Assembly (NCBI RefSeq): GCF_014192275.1
Contig: NZ_JACHXR010000012.1
Coordinates: 53,041 to 117,040, forward strand
Source: Halomonas stenophila
Lineage (GTDB): Bacteria; Pseudomonadota; Gammaproteobacteria; Pseudomonadales; Halomonadaceae
Reading direction: 5' to 3'
Length of the DNA: 64,000 nt
Each line of letters begins with the position of its first letter. Position 1 is the first letter of the stretch. The notes beneath the pieces were generated by a model that searched no databases, was not told the origin of the DNA, and worked only from the letters and a program-made list of their open reading frames with translations. The position numbers were made by a program, and so were the translations under genes. This document shows, piece after piece, positions 31,090 through 39,903 of the stretch.

Positions 31090-31707
31090 ATGCCGTTGTC
31101 GCTATGGATGTCGCTGGCCGCGATCTGCGCCATGGGGGCCATGTCGCCGGGGCCGAGCCTGGCCCTGGTGCTGCGCCACACCCTGGGCGGCGGGCGCCTG
31201 CCGGGGGTGGCGGCGGCGCTGTCCCATGCCCTGGGCGTCGGGCTCTATGCCTTGCTGACCGTCTGGGGGCTGGGGGCGCTGATCGTGCGCTTTCCCCTGC
31301 TGTTCCAGGCCATCACCTGGGGCGGGGCGGCCTACCTGGCCTGGCTGGGGATCAAGGCGCTGCGTGCCGGCCGCGCCGGGGCGCTGCGCGCCGAAGCCAT
31401 GACCACCTCGGGGAGCCAGGCCGCCCGGGAGGGCATGCTGGTGGCGCTGGGCAATCCCAAGCTGATCCTGTTCTTCGTCGCCCTGCTCAGCCAGTTCGTG
31501 ACCCCGGACATGAGTCTGGCGGCCCGGGCGATCATCGTGCTCACGGCGATGATCATCGATGGCGGCTGGTACGTGCTGGTGGCGGTCAGCCTCTCCCATT
31601 CCCGGGTCCTGCCCTGGCTGCAGGCGCGTGCCCACTGGATCAACCGGGCCACCGGGGTGCTGCTGCTGGCGCTGGCGCTGAGGGTGGTCGCCGGCCCCAT
31701 CGGCTGA
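31090..31707 (+). CDS. LysE family translocator (amino acid/metabolite exporter)
   Basis: A 205-residue inner-membrane protein with the LysE/RhtB pattern. The N-terminal MGAMSPGPSLALVLRHTLGGGR motif is followed by a second helix pair, then YLAWLGIKALRAG, NPKLILFF and three C-terminal helices. The ATG at 31090 is chosen because AAGGAGG lies 7 bases upstream. Members export amino acids or homoserine lactones; the substrate here is unknown. It follows the GT9 gene directly and is likely co-transcribed. Confidence 0.9.
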   Translation: MPLSLWMSLAAICAMGAMSPGPSLALVLRHTLGGGRLPGVAAALSHALGVGLYALLTVWGLGALIVRFPLLFQAITWGGAAYLAWLGIKALRAGRAGALRAEAMTTSGSQAAREGMLVALGNPKLILFFVALLSQFVTPDMSLAARAIIVLTAMIIDGGWYVLVAVSLSHSRVLPWLQARAHWINRATGVLLLALALRVVAGPIG

Positions 31708-31760
31708 GGCTGCGTTGACGTCGATCACGTGGGCTCTCGGGTCGGGAGGCGGCGGGACTG

Positions 31761-31775
31761 ATACGCTAAGCGTAT
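31761..31775. promoter_or_regulatory. 15-bp palindrome ahead of the EAL-domain gene
   Basis: ATACGCT-A-AGCGTAT is a perfect inverted repeat 21 bases before the ATG at 31797. It could be an operator for a dimeric regulator or a small 5' hairpin. Nothing else in the 89-base gap suggests a promoter. Confidence 0.45.
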
Positions 31776-31796
31776 CGTCTATCGGAAGTCGTGCTG

Positions 31797-33020
31797 ATGA
31801 ATGAGTCCTCCCCTCATGCCCTGGCGGTACTGCTCGAGGACGATCCGGATGCCGCCGCCGCCCTGGCGGTCCAGTTGCGGGTGCTGGGGGTGGAGACGCG
31901 CTACTGCCGGCATTCCCACCACCTGGTCGGCGAGGTGCTGGCCAAGGCGCCACAGCTCGTCGTCATGGGGCTGGCGTTCGGCGAGCAGGACGGCATCGCG
32001 ATGCTGCGCCGGCTCGCCGAGTGCCGCTATCGGGGACGGGTCCTGCTGCTCAGCGGCGTCGAGCGCAAGGTGGCGCGCATCGCCGAGCGGCTGGGCGAGG
32101 CCCTGGGGCTCAACATGCTGCGCTCCCTGGACAAGCCCATGCGGCTCGGCGAGCTGCGCGAATGCCTGGAGGGCCTGGAGGGGGAGGCGAGCCCCGGGCC
32201 GCCCGAGATCCGGCCGCCGTTCTTCCACCAGGAGGAGCTGGAACTGGCCTTCGCCCGCCAGGAGCTGATCCTCCACTACCAGCCCCAGTTCGACCTGGAG
32301 ACCCGACGGCTGTCCGGCGTCGAGGCCCTGGTGCGCTGGAACCATCCCGAGGCGGGCCTGCTGGTGCCCGGCGACTTCCTGCCGCTGCTGACCCCGGCCC
32401 AGAGCCGCTTGCTGACCCGTCGCGTGCTGCAGCTGGCCATGGCCGATGCCGCTCGCTGGCGTGAGGCCGGTCTCAACCTGTCGCTGTCGATGAACGTCAC
32501 CCCCGATGACCTGATGTGCCAGGAACTGGTCGCCCTGGTCCGCGAGGGCTGGCATTCGGCCGGCGGGGCGCCGCTGGTGCTGGAGATCACCGAGACCGCC
32601 TCCATGGAGGACGAACTGCTCAGCAGCGAGGTGGCGGCCCGCCTGCACCTCACCGGGCTGGAGGTCTCGGTGGACGACTTCGGCGTGGGGTTCTCGTCCC
32701 TGGCGCGCCTGCAGCTGCTGCCGATCAGCGAGCTCAAGGTCGACCGCAGCTTCGTCAGTCGCCTCCATGAGGACCTGCAGGATGCCGCCATCGTCGAGGC
32801 CGTGGCGCTGCTCGGGCGGCGGCTGGGCATCCGGGTGGTCGCCGAGGGCGTCGAGGACCTGGCCTGCCTGGCGGCCCTGGAGCGTTACGGCTGCACCCAC
32901 GTGCAGGGGTTCGGCCTGGCCCGGCCGATGCCGAGCGAGGGCATCATGGCCCTGGCCAACACAGAATCGCCCCTGGAGCGGGCATCGGGGCGTAGTTCCA
33001 CCGATAGCGCTTGTAAGTGA
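31797..33020 (+). CDS. c-di-GMP phosphodiesterase: degenerate receiver domain plus EAL domain
   Basis: The 407-residue protein has a response-regulator-like N-terminus (10-125) and an EAL domain (about 143-390) that cleaves c-di-GMP. EAL motifs look intact: EALVRWNHP from 176, the ITETAS motif, VDDFGVGFSSL, KVDRSFV and VVAEGVED. In the receiver, the acidic pair (Glu14-Asp15-Asp16) and Lys113 remain. The phospho-accepting Asp is replaced by Gly58 (MGLAFGEQDG), so classical phosphorylation is unlikely. A GTG six bases upstream is an alternative start. No histidine kinase is adjacent. It lies 340 bases before the T6SS operon and reads toward it. Confidence 0.9.
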   Translation: MNESSPHALAVLLEDDPDAAAALAVQLRVLGVETRYCRHSHHLVGEVLAKAPQLVVMGLAFGEQDGIAMLRRLAECRYRGRVLLLSGVERKVARIAERLGEALGLNMLRSLDKPMRLGELRECLEGLEGEASPGPPEIRPPFFHQEELELAFARQELILHYQPQFDLETRRLSGVEALVRWNHPEAGLLVPGDFLPLLTPAQSRLLTRRVLQLAMADAARWREAGLNLSLSMNVTPDDLMCQELVALVREGWHSAGGAPLVLEITETASMEDELLSSEVAARLHLTGLEVSVDDFGVGFSSLARLQLLPISELKVDRSFVSRLHEDLQDAAIVEAVALLGRRLGIRVVAEGVEDLACLAALERYGCTHVQGFGLARPMPSEGIMALANTESPLERASGRSSTDSACK

Positions 33021-33360
33021 AAGCAGGTTTCTTGTGTAGGAAATATCCTACATTACCGATGTTTGATGGCATCGGCGTGAGTCTTTTTCCTGACGTTTGC
33101 CGTTGATGGCGCCTTTTGGTGCATTATCTTCATTCCCCTTCGCCGAGCGCCCCGGTCTGGCGCGCCCGGACCCCCGTCGGGGCTGCCCCACGAGTCTCAT
33201 TCGAGTTGGTACCCTCGCGCCCACATTCGGCAATGCCACGGACGGCCGTCCTGACCGGTCGTCCGCATGCCGCATCGCCTGCGCCCGACAGGGCACGGCT
33301 CCGAGAAATGGGCCGGCCACAGGGGCGTTGCGCCGTTATCCGCAGGGAGGAAGCTCGAAG
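33021..33360 (+). promoter_or_regulatory. T6SS upstream region
   Basis: This 340-base gene-free leader carries three things. A perfect inverted repeat TGTAGGA-AATA-TCCTACA lies at 33035-33052. A terminator-like hairpin CCGATG/CATCGG (33056-33061 with 33070-33075), with TTTTT from 33084, probably ends the EAL gene. A GG-N10-GC pair at 33257-33270 fits the bare core of a sigma-54 promoter but not its wider consensus. A sigma-54 activator is encoded inside the operon, so such a promoter is expected somewhere. AGGGAGGAAG forms the tssB ribosome site. Confidence 0.5.
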
Positions 33361-33867
33361 ATGGCCAAAGAAGGGTCCGTTGCGCCGAAGGAGCGCATCA
33401 ACATCAAGTACGTGCCCGCCACCGGGGACCAGCAAGCCGAGACCGAGCTGCCGCAGAAGCTGCTGGTGGTCGGCGACTTCAAGGGCGGCGCCGAGGAGAC
33501 GCCGATCGAGGAGCGCGACGCCGTCTCGGTGGACAAGAACAACTTCCAGTCGGTGATGCGTGAGGCCGGCCTGGGGCTGCAGGCCAGCGTGCCCAATCGC
33601 CTGGAGGAAGAGGACGGGCAGGAGCTCTCCGTGGACCTGAGCTTCCAGTCGCTGGCGGATTTCGCCCCCGATAGCGTGGCGCGCCAGGTGCCCGAGCTGC
33701 GCAAGCTGGTCGAGCTGCGCGAGGCGCTGGTGGCCCTCAAGGGACCGCTGGGCAATGTGCCGGCCTTTCGCGAGCGCCTGCAGGCGCTGATCGAGAACCC
33801 CGAGGCTCGGGACCAGTTGCTGAGCGAGCTCGAACTGCTCGACTCCCCGTCCGCGGGCGATACCTGA
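33361..33867 (+). CDS. tssB: T6SS contractile sheath small subunit TssB (VipA)
   Basis: TssB and TssC polymerise into the contractile sheath around the Hcp tube. The 168-residue protein has the family core: RINIKYVPATGDQQAETELP, LLVVGDFKGG, VDKNNFQSVMREAGL and LSFQSLADFAPDSVARQVPEL. The ATG at 33361 has a strong AGGGAGGAAG ribosome site. It opens the T6SS operon; tssC follows 31 bases later with its own GAGG. Confidence 0.96.
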   Translation: MAKEGSVAPKERINIKYVPATGDQQAETELPQKLLVVGDFKGGAEETPIEERDAVSVDKNNFQSVMREAGLGLQASVPNRLEEEDGQELSVDLSFQSLADFAPDSVARQVPELRKLVELREALVALKGPLGNVPAFRERLQALIENPEARDQLLSELELLDSPSAGDT

Positions 33868-33898
33868 TCCCTTCACGCATGGAAGCGAGGCACCCCTC

Positions 33899-35380
33899 AT
33901 GAGCGAATCCACCCAGTCCCAGGCGCCCGCCGCCGAGGCCCGCGCCGAGGAATCCCTGCTCGACCAGGTGATGGCCCAGACGCGCATGGCCCCCGCCGAC
34001 GAAGGCTACGACGTGGCCAAGCAGGGCGTCGCCGCCTTCATCAGCGAGCTGCTGAAGAGCGACGATGGCCAGGCGCAGGTCAACAAGTCGGTCGTCGACC
34101 GGATGATCGTCGAGCTGGATCGCAAGATCGGCCACCAGGTCGACGAGATCCTCCACGACCCGGGCTTCCAGCATCTCGAGTCGGCCTGGCGGGGCCTGAA
34201 GCTGCTGGTCGATCGCACCGACTTTCGCGAGAACATCAAGCTCAACGTCCTCCACGCCACCAAGGAGGAGTTGCTCGAGGACTTCGAGTTCGCCCCGGAG
34301 ATCAGCCAGAGCGGCCTCTACCAGCACGTCTATGCGGCCGAGTACGGCCAGTTCGGCGGCGAGCCGGTGGCGGCGATGATCGGCCATTACGATTTCACGC
34401 CCTCGACCCCCGACATCAAGCTGCTGCAGTACACCGCCTCGGTGGGGGCCATGTCCCATGCGCCCTTCCTGTCCTCGGTGGCGCCGAGCTTCTTCGGCAT
34501 CGACAGCTTCGAGGAGCTGCCCAACATCAAGGACTTCAAGGCGATCTTCGAGGGCCCCAAGTACGCCCGCTGGCGCAGCCTGCGCGAGTCCGAGGATTCC
34601 CGCTACCTGGGCCTCACCGCGCCGCGCTTCCTGCTGCGCATGCCCTACGACCCGGTCGAGAACCCGGTCAAGTCCTTCCACTACGAGGAGTCGGTCAGCG
34701 AGAGCCACGACCACTACCTGTGGGGCAATACCGCCTACCTGCTCGCCGAGCGTCTCAACGACAGCTTCGCCAGGTATCGCTGGTGCCCGAACATCATCGG
34801 GCCGCAGAGCGGTGGGGCGGTCGAGAACCTGCCGGTGCACACCTACGAGGCGCTGGGGCAGCTGCAGAGCAAGATTCCCACCGAGGTGCTGGTCACCGAC
34901 CGGCGGGAATTCGAGATGGCCGAGGAGGGCTTCATCTCGCTGACCATGCGCAAGGGCAGCGACAACGCCGCCTTCTTCTCCGCCAACTCGGTGCAGAAGC
35001 CCAGGAGCTTCCCCAACACCCCCGAGGGACGCGAGGCCGAGACCAACTTCAAGCTCGGCACCCAGCTGCCCTACGTGTTCATCGTCAATCGCCTGGCCCA
35101 CTACATCAAGGTGCTGCAGCGCGAGCAGATCGGCTCCTGGAAGGAGCGCCAGGACCTGGAGCGCGAGCTCAACACCTGGATCCGCCAGTACGTCGCCGAC
35201 CAGGAGAACCCCCCGGCCGACGTGCGCAGTCGCCGTCCGCTGCGCGCCGCCTCGGTGCAGGTCTCGGACGTCGAGGGCGACCCGGGCTGGTATCGCGTCT
35301 CGCTGGCGGTCCGCCCGCACTTCAAGTACATGGGCGCCAACTTCGAGCTGTCGCTGGTGGGACGCCTCGACAAGGACTGA
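33899..35380 (+). CDS. tssC: T6SS contractile sheath large subunit TssC (VipB)
   Basis: The 493-residue large sheath subunit. Recognisable segments are DRMIVELDRKIGHQVDEIL, HDPGFQHLESAWRGLKLLVDRTDF, AEYGQFGGEPVAAMIGHYDF, LGLTAPRFLLRMPYD and the C-terminal VEGDPGWYRVSLAVRPHFKYMGANFELSL. ClpV recognises the TssC N-terminus for sheath recycling, and ClpV is encoded downstream. tssD (hcp), which often follows tssC, is not here; tssE starts 4 bases after the stop. Confidence 0.97.
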   Translation: MSESTQSQAPAAEARAEESLLDQVMAQTRMAPADEGYDVAKQGVAAFISELLKSDDGQAQVNKSVVDRMIVELDRKIGHQVDEILHDPGFQHLESAWRGLKLLVDRTDFRENIKLNVLHATKEELLEDFEFAPEISQSGLYQHVYAAEYGQFGGEPVAAMIGHYDFTPSTPDIKLLQYTASVGAMSHAPFLSSVAPSFFGIDSFEELPNIKDFKAIFEGPKYARWRSLRESEDSRYLGLTAPRFLLRMPYDPVENPVKSFHYEESVSESHDHYLWGNTAYLLAERLNDSFARYRWCPNIIGPQSGGAVENLPVHTYEALGQLQSKIPTEVLVTDRREFEMAEEGFISLTMRKGSDNAAFFSANSVQKPRSFPNTPEGREAETNFKLGTQLPYVFIVNRLAHYIKVLQREQIGSWKERQDLERELNTWIRQYVADQENPPADVRSRRPLRAASVQVSDVEGDPGWYRVSLAVRPHFKYMGANFELSLVGRLDKD

Positions 35381-35384
35381 CGCC

Positions 35385-35819
35385 ATGACCGCCTTCAGGG
35401 ATCGCGGCGGGCGTCCCGGCGCACGGCTCTTCGAGCGCCTGTCGGCACCGGAGCGCCCGGTGCCGGAGGGCGAGCGGGCGCTGGAGGCCACCCTGGTCTC
35501 CATCAAGCGCCACCTGGTCGACCTGCTCAACAGCCACCCGGGGCACAGCGAGTGTGCCCCGGCGCTGGGCCTGCTGGACTTCAACGACGCCACGCTGGGC
35601 GTGCTCGACCTCGAGCTCAAGGTCGAACGCGCCATCCGCGAGTGCATCGAGCGCTACGAGCCGCGGGTCCGGCGCGTGCGGGTCGAGACCCAGCCCAACG
35701 ACGGTGACCCGCTGCAGTTGCGCTTCCAGGTCCAGGCCACCCTGGAGCTGGGGCGCGAGGCCACCGAGACCACCATCGACCTGTTGCTCAACGACAAGCG
35801 CTACCAGTGCGTGAACTGA
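35385..35819 (+). CDS. tssE: T6SS baseplate subunit TssE (gp25-like)
   Basis: TssE is the gp25-like baseplate protein that seeds the sheath. The 144-residue product starts with the LFERLSAPE motif, then SIKRHLVDLLNSHPGHSECAPALGLLDFND and IRECIERYEPRVRRVRVE, which match the gp25/lysozyme-like fold. It follows tssC by 4 bases and precedes tssF by 7, so translation is probably coupled. Confidence 0.94.
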   Translation: MTAFRDRGGRPGARLFERLSAPERPVPEGERALEATLVSIKRHLVDLLNSHPGHSECAPALGLLDFNDATLGVLDLELKVERAIRECIERYEPRVRRVRVETQPNDGDPLQLRFQVQATLELGREATETTIDLLLNDKRYQCVN

Positions 35820-35826
35820 GGCCATC

Positions 35827-37590
35827 ATGCTGAACCGCTACTACCGGGACGAGCTCGACTTCCTGAAGCGCCAGGGCCGCGAGTTTGCCGAGGGCAATCC
35901 CGGCCTCAGCCGCTTCCTCGCCGAGCAGAGCACCGACCCCGACGTCGAGCGCCTGCTCGAGGGGTTCGCCTTCCTGTCCGGGCGGCTGCGCGAGAAGGTC
36001 GACGACGAGTTCCCCGAGCTCACCCACGCGCTGATCGGCATGCTGTGGCCCAACTACCTGCGCCCGGTGCCGAGCATGACGGTGGTGCAGTTCGCCCCCC
36101 ACTGGCACGGCCTGAGCGGCGCCCAGGCGGTGCCCCGCGGCACCTCCCTGGCCAGCCGCGAGGTCGAGGGCACGGCCTGCACCTTTCGCACCTGCCATGA
36201 GCTGACGCTCTACCCCCTGGCCCACGACGGGGTCACCGCCCGCCACTCCCGGGAGGCCTCGGTGGTCGAGCTCGACCTGGCGGTGCACAGCGACCAGCCC
36301 CTGGATGCCCTGGGGGTCACCGACCTGCGCCTGCACCTGGGCGGCAGCGGCTACACGGCCCGCACCCTCTACCTGTGGCTCAACCACTACCTGGCCGGCC
36401 TCGAGCTCGAGGTCGACGGCCAGCGGCTGCCGCTGCCCGCTCGCCTGCTGGCGCCGGTGGGCTTCGCCGCCGAGGACGCCCTGCTGCCGTACCCGCGCAA
36501 CGTCTACCAGGGCTATCGCATCCTGCAGGAGTACCTGTGCTTCCCCGAGGCCTTCCAGTTCTTCGACCTCGAGGGCCTGGGCGACTACCTGCCGTCGCGC
36601 CCGGCCGAGCGGCTGACCCTGCGCTTCACCTTCACCCGCACCCTGCCGGCGGATGCCCGGGTGGGGGACGAGAGCCTGGCGCTCTACTGCACCCCGGCGA
36701 TCAACCTCTTCGCCCATGACGCCGACCCGGTGGACTTGAGCGGCGAGCGCAGCGAGTACCGCATCCGCCCCAGCAGCCGCTTCCCCGCCCACTACGAGGT
36801 GTTCAGCGTCGACGAGGTCGCGGGCTGGCTGGAGAGCGAGGCCGGGCGCATCCGCGGCGAGCCGCGCCGCTACGTGCCCTTCGAGAGCTTCGAGCACCAG
36901 GTCGAGCGCGACCGGGGGCGCCAGGCGCTCTACTACCGGGTGCGGGTCCGCGACAGCCTGCGCGGCGACGGCTTCGACCACGATATCGCCTTCGTGCGCG
37001 GCGACGAGCAGGCCTGCCTGGGCCTGCGCGAGACCATCTCGCTGCGCCTGACCTGCTCCAACCGCGAGCTGCCGGAACGGCTGACCATCGGCGACGTCTG
37101 CCGGCCCACCGAGGACAGCCCGGCCTTCGCCGGCTTTCGCAACATCACCCGGCCGACCCCGGCGATGCGCCCGACCCTCGACGGCAGCCTGCTGTGGACG
37201 CTGATCTCCAACCTGTCGCTCAACTACCTGTCGCTGCTCGACCGCGATGCGCTGCGCTCGGTGCTGCGCGTCTACGACTTCCGCGCGCTGGTCGACCGCC
37301 AGGCCGAGCGCATCGCCCAGCAGCGCCTGGCGGGCATCGTCGACATCCAGACCCAGCCGGTGGACCGGTTGTATCGGGGCCTGCCGGTACGCGGCCTGCG
37401 CTCCGAGATGACCCTGGACCAGGAGGCCTTCGGCGACGAGGGCAGCCTCTTCCTGTTCGCCAGCGTGCTGTCCCGGTTCTTCTCGCTGTACGCCAGCATC
37501 AACTCCTTCCACGAGTTGCACGTCACCAACCTCCACAACCGCGAGCGCTACGCATGGACCTTGCAGTCGGGCCAGCAGCCCCTGATGTAG
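35827..37590 (+). CDS. tssF: T6SS baseplate subunit TssF (VasA)
   Basis: TssF forms the baseplate wedge with TssG, TssK and TssE. The 587-residue protein starts NRYYRDELDFLKRQGREFAEG, then has PDVERLLEGFAFLSGRLREKVDDEFPEL and HALIGMLWPNYLRPVPSM, all family hallmarks. The C-terminal SVLSRFFSLYASINSFHEL is also typical. Length is normal. Its 3' end overlaps tssG by 37 bases in another frame. Confidence 0.96.
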   Translation: MLNRYYRDELDFLKRQGREFAEGNPGLSRFLAEQSTDPDVERLLEGFAFLSGRLREKVDDEFPELTHALIGMLWPNYLRPVPSMTVVQFAPHWHGLSGAQAVPRGTSLASREVEGTACTFRTCHELTLYPLAHDGVTARHSREASVVELDLAVHSDQPLDALGVTDLRLHLGGSGYTARTLYLWLNHYLAGLELEVDGQRLPLPARLLAPVGFAAEDALLPYPRNVYQGYRILQEYLCFPEAFQFFDLEGLGDYLPSRPAERLTLRFTFTRTLPADARVGDESLALYCTPAINLFAHDADPVDLSGERSEYRIRPSSRFPAHYEVFSVDEVAGWLESEAGRIRGEPRRYVPFESFEHQVERDRGRQALYYRVRVRDSLRGDGFDHDIAFVRGDEQACLGLRETISLRLTCSNRELPERLTIGDVCRPTEDSPAFAGFRNITRPTPAMRPTLDGSLLWTLISNLSLNYLSLLDRDALRSVLRVYDFRALVDRQAERIAQQRLAGIVDIQTQPVDRLYRGLPVRGLRSEMTLDQEAFGDEGSLFLFASVLSRFFSLYASINSFHELHVTNLHNRERYAWTLQSGQQPLM

Positions 37591-38573
37591 CGCTGGCACC
37601 CCTGGTCGACGGGGCCCGACGCTACGATTTCTACCAGCTGGTCGAGCTGCTCCACCGGCACCACGGCGACGACCTCGAGGGCGATCGCGAGGCCGACCCG
37701 AGCGCCGAGCGCGTGCGTTTCCAGGCCTCCGCCTCGCTGGGCTTCCCGGGCAGCGACGTGGTCGACCTCGCCTCCCGCGAGACCGGGCGCTACGCCCTGC
37801 GCGTCAGCTTCCTGGGGCTGCAGGGGGCCCAGTCGCCGCTGCCGGGCTACTACCTGGAGGCGATGGCCCATGCCGATGCCCATCGCGAGGGCGCGGCCGG
37901 CGACTTCCTCGACCTGTTCAACCACCGGCTGCTGTCGCTGCTGCACCGCGGCTGGCGCAAGTACCGCCACCACGTGCGCTACCAGGACGGCGCCGAGGAC
38001 GGCTTCTCGGCGGCGGTCTTCGCCCTGGTCGGGCTGGCCGACGAGCGGCTGCGCGGCGAGACGTCGATCAACTGGAGCAAGATGCTGGCCTATGCCGGCC
38101 TGCTGGCCGGTCGTTCGCGCTCGCCGGACGTGGTGGCGGGCATCGTCGGCCACTGCTTCGACCTCGACGGGGTCGAGGTCGAGCCCTGGGTGCTGCGCCG
38201 GGTCGAGATCCCGGCGGACCAGCGCAGCCGCACCGGCCTGGCCTGCGCCACCCTGGGCCAGGACATGGTCGCCGGCAGCCGGGTCGCCGACATCAGCGGC
38301 AAGTTCGCGCTGTGCCTGCGCGGCCTGGATCTGGCGCGCTTCCGCGACTTCCTGCCCGACGGCCGCGACCACCAGGCGCTGCGCACCCTGGTCGACTTCG
38401 TGCTGCGCGAACCCCTGGCCTATGACCTGGAACTCGAGCTGCTGGAGAGCGAGGTCCGCCCCATGCGGCTGGGCGAGGGCGGCAGCTGCCAGCTGGGCTG
38501 GACGACCTTCGTCCTGCCCGAGGCCGACGCGGCGCCTCGGCGGCGCCGCGTCCGCATACAGATGACACGGTGA
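37554..38573 (+). CDS. tssG: T6SS baseplate subunit TssG (VasB)
   Basis: TssG is the second wedge component, present as one copy per two TssF. The 339-residue protein has YDFYQLVELLHR near the start, VRFQASASLGFPGSDV, FLGLQGAQSPLPGYYLE, FLDLFNHRLLSLLHRGWRKYR and a C-terminal LGWTTFVL. The ATG at 37554 lies inside the end of tssF. It is chosen because the conserved YDFYQLVELL region would otherwise be too far from the start; the longer frame upstream is out-of-frame tssF sequence. Confidence 0.94.
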   Translation: MDLAVGPAAPDVALAPLVDGARRYDFYQLVELLHRHHGDDLEGDREADPSAERVRFQASASLGFPGSDVVDLASRETGRYALRVSFLGLQGAQSPLPGYYLEAMAHADAHREGAAGDFLDLFNHRLLSLLHRGWRKYRHHVRYQDGAEDGFSAAVFALVGLADERLRGETSINWSKMLAYAGLLAGRSRSPDVVAGIVGHCFDLDGVEVEPWVLRRVEIPADQRSRTGLACATLGQDMVAGSRVADISGKFALCLRGLDLARFRDFLPDGRDHQALRTLVDFVLREPLAYDLELELLESEVRPMRLGEGGSCQLGWTTFVLPEADAAPRRRRVRIQMTR

Positions 38574-38580
38574 ACCTCCC

Positions 38581-39903
38581 ATGAACACGACGCCCACGCA
38601 GCAGGCCATCACCCTGGTGGTCATCAACAGTGAACGGCTCGAGGGCCGCTCCACCAGCAGTCACGTGTTCCGCTCGCCCGGCGGCAGCCTGGGCAGCGCC
38701 ACGGCCGACGACTGGCTGCTGCAGGACCACGCCGGCCGGGTGCGGCCGGGGCATGCCGAGATCCAGCGCCTCGACGGGCGCTTCTGCCTGGTCGACCGTT
38801 GCGGCCAGACCTTCGTCAACCGCGCGACCCTGCCGATCGGCCGGGAGCGCCGGGTGGCGCTGCGCGACGGCGACGAGCTGCAGGTCGGGGAATACCGGCT
38901 GCGCGTGCACCTGGGCGACCGCCAGGCCGACAGCGCCGGCGTGCAGCCCCTGGCGACCCTGGTGGACGAGGAGCACGAGCGACTCGACGCCGCCGAGGCG
39001 CCGCCGGCCACGGCGCTCGCCCCGACGCCCCAGCAGGACCCGCTGGCGGCGCTGGGCGACGCCTCGCCGGCCCACCGCCACCAGGACCCCCTGGCCGCCC
39101 TGGCCGACGACGAGGTCGCCGACGAGGACGACCCCCACGGCCTGCTCGAAGCCCTGGACGGCCGGGGCGAGCCATTGCCCGCCCCGGCGGCACCGCTGAA
39201 CCGACGATACGAGGACCCGCACATGGACGAACGGTTGTTGAACGATCTGGAACGCTCGGTCGGCGAGCAGCTCGAGGAACGCTGGCAGGAGCCGGCCGCG
39301 GGCGGGGAGGTCGGCCATATCGGCGCCTCGCCGCTGCTCACCACCCTGGGCGGCGAACTGCGCTTTCGCGACAGCGCCGAGCAGCACGCCTTCCTCGAGG
39401 AGGCCGGGCGAACCCTGCGGGCCACCATGGAAGGGCTGCTGGCGCTGCACCAGGCCCATGACGGCAGCCGCTATCCGCTGCGCGACCGCCGCCTGCAACC
39501 CATCGAGGACAACCCGCTGCGCCTCGGCCAGCCCTACGCCCAGACCCTGACCACGCTGTTCTCGGCCCAGCGCAGCCCGGTGCACCTCTCCGCCCCGGCG
39601 GCGGTGGCGGAGTGCCTGGAGCACCAGCAGCAGCACCAGGCCGCCGTCGAGGAGGCCATCGGCGACGCCCTGTCCGCGATCCTCGAGGCCTTCTCGCCGG
39701 ACGCGCTGCTCAAGCGCTTCCATGCCTACCGCGGCGCCGGCCGGCAGGGCGAGGACGAGGGCGGCTGGGCCTGGGAGATGTACCGGCACTACTACCAGGA
39801 GCTCAACTCGGGCCGCCAGCAGGGCTTCGAGAAGCTGTTCTGGGAGGTCTTCGAGCAGGGCTACGACCAGTCGCTGCGCCGCCAGCAGCGGGAGGGCGCA
39901 TGA
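38581..39903 (+). CDS. tagH: T6SS-associated FHA domain protein TagH (Fha, VasC)
   Basis: FHA proteins bind phosphothreonine and take part in post-translational T6SS activation. The 440-residue protein has an N-terminal FHA domain (about 10-115) with LGSATADDWLL, RPGHAEIQRLDGRFCLVD and the GDELQVGEYRLRV turn. An acidic, Asp/Ala/Pro-rich linker follows (about 125-215), then a C-terminal TagH-type domain with AFSPDALLKRFHA and WEVFEQGYDQSLRRQQ. No PpkA/PppA kinase-phosphatase pair is in this cluster, as in V. cholerae. The stop overlaps the tssJ start (ATGA). Confidence 0.93.
   Translation: MNTTPTQQAITLVVINSERLEGRSTSSHVFRSPGGSLGSATADDWLLQDHAGRVRPGHAEIQRLDGRFCLVDRCGQTFVNRATLPIGRERRVALRDGDELQVGEYRLRVHLGDRQADSAGVQPLATLVDEEHERLDAAEAPPATALAPTPQQDPLAALGDASPAHRHQDPLAALADDEVADEDDPHGLLEALDGRGEPLPAPAAPLNRRYEDPHMDERLLNDLERSVGEQLEERWQEPAAGGEVGHIGASPLLTTLGGELRFRDSAEQHAFLEEAGRTLRATMEGLLALHQAHDGSRYPLRDRRLQPIEDNPLRLGQPYAQTLTTLFSAQRSPVHLSAPAAVAECLEHQQQHQAAVEEAIGDALSAILEAFSPDALLKRFHAYRGAGRQGEDEGGWAWEMYRHYYQELNSGRQQGFEKLFWEVFEQGYDQSLRRQQREGA

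Noticed and set aside
33108..33123. TGGCGC-CTTTT-GGTGC as sigma-54 promoter
   Set aside because: The GG and GC elements are 11 bases apart, not 10, a spacing that sigma-54 does not tolerate.
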